A stretch of DNA of 64,000 nt from contig NC_088910.1 of assembly GCF_963576675.1 (NCBI RefSeq), forward strand, positions 22,384,531 to 22,448,530, in the 5' to 3' direction. This DNA comes from Euphorbia lathyris (lineage: Eukaryota; Streptophyta; Magnoliopsida; Malpighiales; Euphorbiaceae). The translations under genes and the position numbers were made by a program. The notes beneath the pieces are model-generated. The model searched no databases. It saw nothing but the letters and a program-made list of their open reading frames with translations, and was not told the origin of the DNA. Positions 45,736 to 55,975 of the stretch are shown one piece after another; positions within the stretch are counted from its first letter, which is position 1; every line of letters starts with the position of its first letter.

Positions 45736-47619
45736 CTTGGGGTGGTTTTAAGTTTATTAGTTTATTATAAAGTTTTGTCTCACTTCATGCTTGTATGAAC
45801 ACTTTATAATCACTTTAAACAAACTTACGGATTTCCTTTTATTAGACTTTATTTAGTGATCATATTGTTTGGTGGAATTCTGCACCAGCTTTTGCAATAG
45901 ATTTATTTCTGATGATATGTATTGTTTAGAACAATTTCGTTTCTCTTAATTTTTCTCCTGTATTTTTTCCTCATTTTAATCAAATTCGGGTCTGGGTTTT
46001 TGATTGGTTTTGTGAAGTTGCCAACCTGGGATCTTTGCATTCCGATCTTAGCCTGTAACCCAACTTTTACTTAAAAAAAATTTAGATAGTCTGAATAAAT
46101 GTTTTTATGATTTAATTAAGAAAAATTATGTTAAGAATATAATAAGTCGTAAGTTATGTTGATTGAATTAAGAGGATAAATTAATAAATTTTTATGTTTA
46201 AGAAGTGATATGATCGATTTCGTAGAAAATATGTCCGCCTTTTAGACTTACAAACATTCATTATCTTGTATTCCCTTCATACCCGGTGTCATTTATGATC
46301 GGATGTGACATTTAATCCTTTCCAACAACAAAATATCAGAACGTTAAACTTCCTGATTTATCTCCACTGTTCAAATATTTTTGCCACTTTCTTCTCCACA
46401 ACTCCACTTCCTAACATTCAATTTTCACATTCTTAGGTAACCAAAAAGAATTTCACATTCTTAAAAAAAACATTCAATTTTCACAATATATATATAGGAT
46501 TTGGTTTTGTTTCCAATACATAGTTTTTATTCAATGGAATTATCTTTGCAAAAATGATTTTCTTTTAGACAAGTTTTTACTTATTTTTGACCTTGAGTGC
46601 ACAACACTATAACAAAAAGTGCTTATAGAGATGGTTTCTTTTCGCTTGTAGGGATGGTTTTAACTACCCCTACAAGGTCTAGGGGCTGTTTTGTCGACCT
46701 CTCCAAATCTGTAGCCAAAGGAGACCGTAGCTACGAATTAGCGATGAAAATCATCACCGATGGATAGAGTATTTATACATTATTTATTATATATATTGCT
46801 TTTTATATTCCAATTTGGTACCTATAATAATTATTGATTAATTTATCAAATTTAAATGTACAAATCAATTCAAAAAGAACATATAATCTATAAAAAAAAT
46901 ATCAACTTTGATACACTACTCCATTCAATACATAATTCTAAAATAAATAAATAAACTAAATTTAATGGAATATGTCATTTCAACACCACTATCTTAATAT
47001 TGCAACATTAATGTCATTTCAATATAAAAATAAAACACCTTTGTGAAGGTTAGAAGCTGTTCTATTCCTTCTAGAGGAAGTAAAGCTGCCTAGGGGATCA
47101 ACTTGCTACCTATCTTTGAGGTGAAGTGATCCGCCCGTAGGACTTGTGAACCCTTCTTTGGGAAGGGAGTGAGAGAGTGTAAAGTCCTTGCGTCCAAGGA
47201 ATGTTTTAACTCTTTCTCGAATGGTGATCATCTAAAGCTGGATCCGCCCATGAGAGTGTTCTCCTATCTTTGAGGAGAAAGTTGAGGGTGTAATGATCTC
47301 ATGTTTGAGACGATTTTAACCCGCTTTTTATGGTGGTCAATCCTTTTCCTGTCTTTGAGGAGAGAGTTGAGCTTATTTGAAAGCTCTTGAGGGTCTGTGC
47401 TTCTTATCTTTATGGAAAAGGGATCCGCCCGTGATGGGATCAATTATCCGATCTTTGAGGTAATTGATCCACCTGTGGAACTTTTCATTCGCCAGCCACT
47501 AGGCGTATATCAGCACTAAAAGCTAGGCAAATGAATATAAAAAGTATGGCGAGAAAGAATAAATTATAAAATATAGGATACTATAACAGTTTAATGCACA
47601 TATAAGAATATGTAAAAAT
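45736..47619. other. Non-coding region with possible transposon debris
   Basis: No gene. Near 46604 CACTATAACAAAAAGTGC resembles an end of CACTA-type elements, but no partner end was found. Between 47050 and 47480 a theme of 'GATCCGCCCG' and 'TATCTTTGAGG' recurs several times, possibly the edge of the Ty3 remains to the right. Confidence 0.4.
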
Positions 47620-48661
47620 ACTGATTTTTAGGCCCATGGTTTCGTCTTTTCTGAGCAACTAGAACCGCATCCTCAATGATGTTTAACTTATGAGTAATCA
47701 CATCTGGGCTTACTCCTGTGGGGATCTCATTCTCCTATGTAAATACGCTTTCAGACTCAATGAGAACTTTTTTAACATCCTCTTTGATCTCAAGTTTTAA
47801 TCCTTTGGCGATCCGCACCCGCTTTCCATCAGCAATAAGGAGCGTTTCTGTGTCGGTCAAAGCTGTAGTGACAAGTTAATATTTCTCACCTTCGTCCTCT
47901 TTGGATTGTGGGCGGATTGATAGTGACGCCGAGTATAAGTCTCTTTAGCCACCTTTTGGTTCCCGCTAATCATTACTCCTCCTTTGCTGGTGGGAATGTA
48001 CATTGTCAGATGACGGATGGAAATTAGGGCTGCAACCTCTGGCCCTTGGTCTGGATAGTGTGACCCGTCACTCCAATGATGTCAACAATGGTTGTTTCTA
48101 TTTGGATCGGATCAACCTTTAGTTTGGCGAATGCACCTTTGCTGATGACATTGCGAGAACTGCCCGTGTCTTTACTCGCTTTATTTTATCTCCCATCCTT
48201 GAATCGCCATTGTTACTACCAATGCATCTGCATGTGGAGAGATTACTGGATCTGTTTCTACAAAAGAAGCAATGGAAGGATGTTTTATCCAGAGCGGATA
48301 TTTTTGCTTTTTCCACGGGTGGCTGATACACTGGTCCATCTGCTATGACATTAATGACACTTTTGAATTTATTTTTGGGATCTGTCTTCTACTTGTCATC
48401 TTGTTATTTGTTATTCTGGACAAAGCTATCTAGTTTGCCAGCTCCCAGCAAGCTTCAGTGTGGTGGCCAACCAATGTGGTGGCCAACCTGTAGTACGCTT
48501 TGGCGTTTCTTCCAACGGTTACATGCTCCCCTCCTTTGGGTTCGGGATATGTAATGTCCCGCTTTTATTGAATATTTTCTTTTATATTGTGGTAAGTTGG
48601 AAGCTTTAAACATTCTGTCCGCTTCGTACCCTAGGATCCGTGCTGTGAATGGCGAATTCAT
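47620..48661 (-). pseudogene. Ty3 (Tat-like) gag start, protease and RT-leader remnant
   Basis: Minus-strand blocks in order: MNSPFTARILGYEADRMFKA and SNLPQY (gag start, 48661-48580); INVIADGP-like linker; HADALVVTMAIQGWEIKRV with SRNVISKGAFAKLKVDPIQI (protease region, about 48240-48090); VMISGNQKVAKETYTRRHYQ (about 47985) and an Asp/Glu-rich stretch toward RT. Frameshifts and deletions throughout; most of gag is missing. Confidence 0.6.
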
Positions 48662-48839
48662 GTTAACTTGATGGCGTACCTTTCTGCATTGTTCTCTTAT
48701 CTATATAGAGCGGCATGCACTCGCCTTTCAATCTCATCATTCGTGTGTTCAATGTTGAATCATGATGGTGAAGCCGGTTCTTGATCTTGATCTCGATCAT
48801 GTTGAGGTTATGCTTGGAGATATGGTTTAACGCGGATGG

Positions 48840-49300
48840 ATGTTGTCACAACCGTGGGAGCCATTTTATCTAGCTTCGAATATCTTGTCTCCTCATCCTT
48901 CAACATTTTGCTAACATAATAGATGGAGAACTGCTGACCTTATTCTTCTTGAATAACCACGGTGCACATAGCTTTATCCATGACAGATTGATACAAATGC
49001 AGGTCTCCCCTTCAGATTGGTCTGCTCATCAAGGGTGGTTCTGCTAGGAATTTTTTTATACCTTGATATGCTTGTTGACAATCTTTCTAGTACGATGATC
49101 CGCCCGTTCAACCTCTGGATCTTTCTCACCTATAGTGGGGCTTTCATTTAGGCGCTCTTTTCACCTTTTTCCTCGCAAGGTTTTTATTTTATCTGGATTT
49201 GCTCTAACTCCTTTTTGGCCAATGACATAGTCAAGGAATTTTTCTGAAGTGACTCTGCATATACACTTCTTTGGATTGAGCTTTATTTTTCATATCAGTG
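48840..49300 (-). pseudogene. Ty3 (Tat-like) RT/RNase H remnant
   Basis: Minus-strand blocks KLNPKKCICRVTSEKFLDYV, IGQKGVRANPDKIKTL, QAYQGIKKFLAEPPLMSRP and YYVSKMLKDEETRYSKLDKM: the end of reverse transcriptase and start of RNase H. It lies upstream, in element sense, of the gag start at 48661, so order is broken: two overlapping elements or a rearrangement. Confidence 0.7.
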
Positions 49301-51171
49301 TTTGCACTAGTTGTAGTATTAGCAACTCCCTTATACATGTGGGTTAGCACTGAAAGAACTCCAGAAGTGGGGCATACTATGTCCATTATTAAAAGATTGT
49401 GGTAAGTCATAAAAGCTATATTCACTTACCTTGGGGATCAATGGCTTGATCCATGGAACATACTTCATAGCAAAAGAATGTTTGCATTTGCCTTGTTGGC
49501 AAATATCATGTATGATGCAATTCTTTTTATGGAATTTTTAATTCATCTTGGAATCAACTTAATAATTCCTTCGCGTTGGTCCCTGACTCTAGAATGAACT
49601 TAGTCAAAGGATAAAACCGAGTAAATATTATATGTCAAACAAATTCATAATAGAATTTTAATCGTGCTTGTTTTAATAATAATATCACGTATAACGGTCA
49701 TAACGATAAAGATTGCTACTGCACATGAATATCATAATGAATTCTTAATAAATAACCATAATGAGAATGGTTTAAGAATAATGTCCTTTTGTATTCCAAT
49801 GCGCATTAATATCCAAGATAGCATATTTATTTTAAACGTCATAAAAGTTATGACATTCTATATTGGGTAAGATATCTTACATAGTTGCTATTTACTTGCA
49901 ATTAATATTATGCATCCATACATTAATGGCATTCAGAGATCATTAAAGCCTCATTTGAATGAGGTGTAATTAAAGAAAGGTAAGTGATGATTTAATAATA
50001 TAGTTATATATAAAATTACTCTTATATTATTTCATTTGTACGAATAAAATAAAAGAGAAAGGGTAATTTTGGAAGAAAAATACATGTACCATGATTCTCC
50101 TCCAATTTGGAGTGTAAGGAAAATTACTCAAAATTCACTCTCACCTACCTTCACATACAATCCTCCAATTTTTAAGGAATTCTCATGTATATCTTAAGAA
50201 TTTCGCATAAATTAATGTTCTGATCCGAAACCGACACTTGCACTATTTTGTAGTTAGCTCAGGACATGAAAGTTTTGTTTATCCAATTTGGTAATTCATC
50301 AGCCCATAATGGCCTTAATAGTTAGGGACAATTACAGGATAATTACAAATAGACTCAATATTTTCAAGTCTCTTGTGTTGGTAACAGAAATTCTAACAAT
50401 GTCAAATAAACATTTTTTATATGAATAGACACATCCTTGTAAAAAAGGGAATGAAATAACTGTTTGACAAAACAATATTCAAAAATATGAATTTCTGATA
50501 TTAAAAGTACTATATAGGAGAAAAGCCATATATAGATTGTGAATTGTACAAGGAAAAACCAAATATGATTTTTTTTTGTAATTTCTTCTAATAGTTATAT
50601 GCATGTTCATCCAAAAGACCGACCAGATCTAAATAATTTGTAATTACATGAGCCCTTTTATGATATTTTAATATCAAATGACAAAATCACATTGAATGGA
50701 TGATTTTTTTTTGTAAATCCCAAGATTACGGGTCTTATACATGCGTTTGTACTAATTCAATAATAATGGCATATTACACTTGTCATGCATAAAAATATGA
50801 GGGCATAGTAAGCATGCAAGATTTAATGAAAGATTTGTGTCTATGACTTCATCTTTCACAGTTTATTAGATTTATCATAATAACATGTAATGATATTCAT
50901 AGCACTTTATAAGAGTGAGGGATCTCAATTTTCTTTAATTAAAAATGGAATAAGAAAGGGGAGGAAACTTATCTTTTTCATCATAAAATTCCAGATTTAA
51001 TGTAGAAATCTCTTTCCCACCAATATATGGAGAACTGTATCTTCGGATAGATTTGTTGTACTGATTGAGCCAAAGTTTGAGATTGTGATTTCTATTCTGT
51101 TGACTCCATTGTTTTGTTCTTTGTGAAACTCTATACAATCAAGATTTTGTGATCTTCTGTTTGTTAGAGAT
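49301..51171. other. AT-rich DNA between Ty3 remains
   Basis: No homology or coding signal that I can support; short frames are AT-rich noise. Confidence 0.4.
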
Positions 51172-51190
51172 CCACGATCACCGCACCAAT

Positions 51191-51860
51191 TGATAACAAG
51201 TGGAGAAATTCCGATCAAAGTCCGTCCCTGTGGGGGGCATCGTTGGGTTCGACGGGGGGAAGCTCTGATGCCAAAGTCAGTGAGATGATTCAAGGAAAAC
51301 AAACTGAATTGACAGAGGCTATGAGAATGTGTGTACCTTGATAGCCTAGGGATGTAGGCTATATATAGATAGGAAGTCGTAACCTTCAGCATCTAGAAGG
51401 TCTCCATTAATGCTCCATTAATGGCGGTTACTGGTTACCTTTAAGCTGGCGGTTACTGGTTACCTTTAACCTGGCGGTTAGCTAATTGATAGCTCATTAA
51501 TGGTCTTTATGGCCGAGTCGGCGGTTAGCCGTTACTGTGATGAATCAGGTGAAAAAGGAGATTCGCCTCATAGGTTCGCCAGCGGATCTCACTGAGCTGA
51601 ATCGTGGAAATCCGCCATCCGGTTCTTCTTGCGGTGTTCTCAAGGTGAATATCCCTTTTGGTCCTTGGGATAATATTCTGTCAGTAAGATGAATATCCCT
51701 TTTCATATTCTTTGATCCGTCAAGGCGTATGTACGCTCTCCTTGAGAGCTATGGCGGGTCTCCGCTACTCGCTCTCATCGGGCGTATCTCGTTATGGCGT
51801 ATCTCACCATGGTCCACGTGGCGTGGCATAATGCTAGAGACTCCTTCCTTTTCCTCATTA
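51191..51860 (-). repeat. LTR-derived fragment of a Tat-like Ty3 element
   Basis: Read leftward, GC-rich repeats with AACCGCC words lead to a TATATATAGCC promoter-like segment and end TTGTTATCA, followed by ATTGGTGCGGTGATCG, a plausible primer-binding site (51172-51190). On the plus strand the segment CTCTGATGCCAAAGTCAGTG is typical of LTRs of this group. It includes a local duplication (GGCGGTTACTGGTTACCTTTA twice, about 51423-51473). The outer end is not fixed. Confidence 0.5.
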
Positions 51861-52083
51861 TTTACATATTCTCCCCTGCATTAATTATCATTAATTCTAC
51901 ATTAATCATGTATAAATATCTCTTTTAGAAGGAATAATGGTTTGCCATTATTTCTATTAATTTTCCCTTATTCCTTATTCAAGAATAATTTGGGTTGTTA
52001 TCAAAAGTCAAGGAATCAAAAGTAAATCAGCATATGAGATTATACGAGCTGTTCGAGATGAATGATAATGAGGACATCTCGGC

Positions 52084-53124
52084 ATGAATGCTGACTCGAC
52101 CGAAGCTGACTCATCAGACGATGAGGAGATGGCCATGTTTACACGAAAAATGAAGAAGCTGTTTAGAAAGAGTGAAAAGAACAGCAGAAGGCCATTCAGA
52201 AAAAGTGACAGGTACAAAGCTGAGTCCAGTGACAAATACAAGAAGGACAGCTCCAAGCCTGTCACATGTTTCGAGTGCCACCAAACTGGGCACATCAAGT
52301 CAAGCTGCCCGAACCTCAAGAGAGACAAGAAGGGAAACAAGAAGGAAATGGTAGCAACATGGAGTGACAGTGACGAGTCAACATCATCCAAAGCTGACGC
52401 AAATGAAATGGCAAACATATGCTTCATGGCCGATGATGCTGACCACTCTCAATCTGAGCAAGCTGACCTCTCTAATGAAACTGACCAGGAGGTACACAAC
52501 AATGAGGTAACGTCCTTACTTTTGCTTAGAAATGAGATGATAAACGCCCTGAGTGATTTATATGCGCTAACTAAAAAGTGCAATAAGAAAGTAAAGGCAC
52601 TCAGCAGGCGGTGTGATGAGATTGAAGAGGTCAAGCTGAGTGACCTCCGATATCTTCTCCAAGACAACTCAACTTTGCATAGCAACATGAAAATTATGCA
52701 CAAGTTTGTCTCGGAGGTCGAGTCAGATTCAAAGAAACTGAAAAAGGATGTCACTACATTACAGAGCCAAATAAAAGGCTCAAATAAAAATAAACCCCAT
52801 GCTGAGTACTCAAGTACTAGTCAGCATAAACAGTTCACACAGTGTGACTGTTGCGGGAAAAAGGAACACACAAAAGAAGTGTGTTGGTACAATAAGCGGA
52901 TTGTCCAATGTGACTTCTGCGGAAAGAAAGGACATACCATAAAGGTATGTTGGCATGCTCAGCACAATAATGCTGACCATCCTCAAAGGGTAATTTATTG
53001 TGACTTCTGTGGTAAAAGTGGCCACACCATCAAAGTATGCCGTCATAAATTAAAATACAACTTTGCACCTGTTTATGCTAACAAACGAGGACCCAAAAAG
53101 AATTGGGTACCTAAAGATGAATAG
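52084..53124 (+). pseudogene. Copia gag C-terminal part with four zinc knuckles (copy 1)
   Basis: 346 codons, open, 5'-truncated. The first knuckle is CFECHQTGHIKSSC (residues about 60-73). Acidic Ser/Glu-rich and coiled-coil-like regions follow, then three clustered knuckles: CDCCGKKEHTKEVC, CDFCGKKGHTIKVC and CDFCGKSGHTIKVC. All are Cx2Cx4Hx4C and would bind RNA in the particle. The frame ends with UAG at 53122-53124 and continues in the same frame into protease; a further UAA lies just before TGGTATAAAGAC. Confidence 0.85.
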
Positions 53125-53166
53125 TCTAAAATGCAGGTGAGCCTGAGATGCGTGGAGAAATAAAAA

Positions 53167-54132
53167 ATGTGGTATAAAGACAGCGCATGCTCGAGGCACA
53201 TGACTGGTGATGAAACTCAGTTCATCACACTAGAGCTTAAACGAGGTGGAAGTGTAAGCTTTGGAGACAATAAGAAGGGTAAGATAGTCGGCTCAGGCAC
53301 TATCGGAGGTAACCCAACTATTGAGTCAGTCTCCTTAGTTAAAGGTCTCAAATACAATCTGCTGAGTGTAGCTCAGCTTTGCAAGAGCGGCAGAAAGGTT
53401 GTATTTGATGATACTCAGTGTCAAATAATCGAGGGAAAAACAAACGAATTGATTTTAACTGCCCCTCGTATAGACAATGTGTACATGCTGAGTTTGGAAA
53501 AACAGTTTTCTAAAAATATATGCTTAGTGTCTAAAGAGGATAACTCCTGGCTATGGCATAGAAGACTTGGTCATGTAAGCATGGACCTTCTTGCCAAATT
53601 AGCTAGAAAGCAACTAGTTGAGGGACTGCCCAAACTTAAATTTGAAAAAGATCAATTATGTAATGCTTGTCAGCAAGGGAAACAAACTAAAAAGTCATTT
53701 CAAAGTAAAAATATTGTCTCAACCAAGAGACCATTGGAATTACTACACTTGGATCTTTTCGTACCTGTCCAGCCACTTAGCTTGGGAGGTAAGAAATTTT
53801 CCTTAGTCATTGTAGATGATTTCTCTCGGTACACTTGGATCATCTTGCTGAGTAGCAAGGATGAAACATTTGAGATGTTCACCACATTGATCAAAAAGCT
53901 TGAAAATGACAAAGACCTAAAAGTAGCTCATATTAGAAGTGACAATGGTGGAGAATTCAAAAACCAACAGTTTGATGAATTCTATGAAACCAGTGGTATT
54001 GACCACAATTTCTCTGCTCCTAGAACACCTCAACAAAATGGGGTTGTTGAAAGGAAGAACAGAACAATTGTCGAAATAGCTAGGACAATGCTGAGTGAAA
54101 ATAGGCTTCCAAAGTATTTCTGGGGTGAAGCT
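53167..54132 (+). pseudogene. Copia protease and integrase N-terminal part (copy 1), disrupted
   Basis: Opens with WYKDSACSRHMTGD, the protease active-site region (DSA where DSG is usual). An integrase zinc domain follows (HRRLGHVSMD with LCNACQQGKQ), then the catalytic core with [20 protein letters not shown] and [16 protein letters not shown]. After YFWGEA it is cut by the LTR of copy 2 at 54133; codons after this are LTR sequence. Confidence 0.88.
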
Positions 54133-55538
54133 TGTTGGTCCCTGGTAATTAGTTCCAAGGGGGGGTTAAGAACTAATATAACTTTTTCGTGTTTTAATTA
54201 AGCTGACTGGAAGTAATTTTGAGAGTTTATTAACTCGGCTTTTGGTCAGCTTGGTGAGATATGTTTGAAGACAGCTTTAGTCAGATGTTGACTAAAGTTG
54301 TTTTCTTGTGAGTTGAGAATTGACACTCTTGGAGGTCAGCTTCTAACTCAGCACCACTTATTTTCTCAAGGTCAGCTTAGGCAATTTATATGCTGAGTAA
54401 ATATAGCAAACAACACATACAATATAAGAGAGAGTTCAGAGATTACTCAGTATCACTTATCCTGGTTCGGCCTCTCTGCCTACGTCTAGTCCCCAGAGTC
54501 CTCCGGGCTTTTGGAATCCAATACTGAGCTCTTTAATGGTAGAGCACAAACCAATTACAAGGCAGTTGAATATGCAAGAGTACCTTTCTCTATTCGTCTA
54601 CTCAACTCCTACTAAGTGCTACAACCCAGCACCTAGATTTCTCTACCACTGAATGCTTACAACCAAACACTCAGCTTAACACTCTCAATATTCCTATTGA
54701 TCACAAACTTGTTCTTTTTATGCTAAAGAACACTTTAGATGATTATACAACAATCAATCTAGCATTTACACAGAGAATGAAAAGTTGGTGTAAGATCTTT
54801 TTGTATTTGAGTGCTTTTAAGATTTTCTCTCTTTGTATTTTTCTCTTGATACTTCAGTGATAAACCAAGGTTCTTCATTGTCCTTTTATAGAAGGAAATT
54901 GCAGATTTGGATCTTGAATTGTTGTTACCGTTAACACCAAAACGGCTCTTTTGGGGAACAATTTCTGGCCAGCTTCAGACTGCTCCGCCATTCCCTTTCT
55001 CTGTTTTCTTCAGGCGTCAGATTTGTCTTCTTGCGTCTGGCTTGTCTGTTTGTGCCAGTTGTCTTTTACCAATAATCCAATGACCCATGACTCTTGGAAT
55101 TAGTCTTTTATGTGTCTTCGAGGTTCCAATTATTGGTGCAGAAGATTTGCAGACTTTGTCCTTTAGTGAACGGATCCTTCATGCTGTCCTGACAGTCATT
55201 CAACTTTCTTCGTAATCTTCGGATGTTCAACTTCTAAGCTGAGTTCATTCTTGGTCAGCTCCGCTCTGTGTAACCGCTTCTGAAGAAATCTTTAACTTTA
55301 GTCAGCTTCGTTTTGCTTCTAAGTTCTACTCCACTCCGCTTACATTCTGTCATGCTGAGTTCCGTTCTACTCAGCTTTGCTTGTGCTGACTTTTGTCATG
55401 TCTTTACTTTATATATATTTTTGCACTCAATATTGAACAAACACATTAGTACAATTAAATCAAAGCATTTAAATTTAATTGCCTCTTAATCATGGATGAT
55501 TTTGTCAAATCAAAATCTTGTGGAAAGGTGTTTCAACA
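54133..55538 (-). repeat. 3' LTR of copia copy 2 (1,406 bp)
   Basis: Plus-strand ends TGTTGGTCCC and GGTGTTTCAACA give perfect TGTTG...CAACA termini. The left edge cuts the integrase ORF of copy 1 exactly; the right edge touches a purine tract. CAGCT/CTCAGC words are dense throughout. Confidence 0.88.
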
Positions 55539-55553
55539 AACTCCCCCATTTTG
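55539..55553 (-). promoter_or_regulatory. Polypurine tract of copia copy 2
   Basis: On the minus strand CAAAATGGGGGAGTT directly precedes the LTR's TGTTGAAACACC. This AAATGGGGGAG style is usual for the SIRE group. Confidence 0.85.
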
Positions 55554-55975
55554 ATGTTGGCAAAATACATAATTACGGAACTCAGTTATAAGTTGCCCCA
55601 TGATTGATTTTTGAAATGACTCCCCCGTAAGGGTTATATATATTATCTTAACTTAATTCTAAACCTTCCAAGATCTAACTGAATTAGACTTAAGACATTT
55701 GTGTATACTGACTTAGTTTGAGTTTTGAGCTTGTTTGGATTTAAGTCAGTTTTAACATTTTTGGAAGTATGTTGTCTCTCAGTTTATTGCATAAGTTGTT
55801 TTGGTGTTAATGTATACTGAGTGTGTTTAACTTTGTGATTTGTTTGTTCAAATTTTATTAGTCAGGTCAGGAAGAAAACTAATACTTGTTATATATTGAC
55901 CTTTTTTTAAAAAACACATACATTCAAAGACAGACAGGATATAAAGCTAAGTCCTAGATATTGACTAAGCTAGTT
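55554..55975 (-). other. 3' non-coding region of copia copy 2
   Basis: AT-rich; on the plus strand it contains recurring words such as TTTTGAGTT, TTAAGTCAGT and CTGAGT. No ORF. Confidence 0.5.

Larger units (their letters stand above)
52082..54132 (+). mobile_element. SIRE-like Ty1/copia element, copy 1 (fragment)
   Basis: Gag C-terminal part, protease and integrase of a copia element, more than 90 percent alike by eye to the inverted copy at 61820-63740. It begins abruptly at about 52082 next to unrelated sequence and is interrupted at 54132 by the LTR of copy 2. The remainder should continue beyond copy 2, outside the window. Confidence 0.88.

Noticed and set aside
46604..46760. CACTA-type transposon end
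   Set aside because: CACTATAACAAAAAGTGC is suggestive, but no inverted partner or 3-bp target duplication was found.
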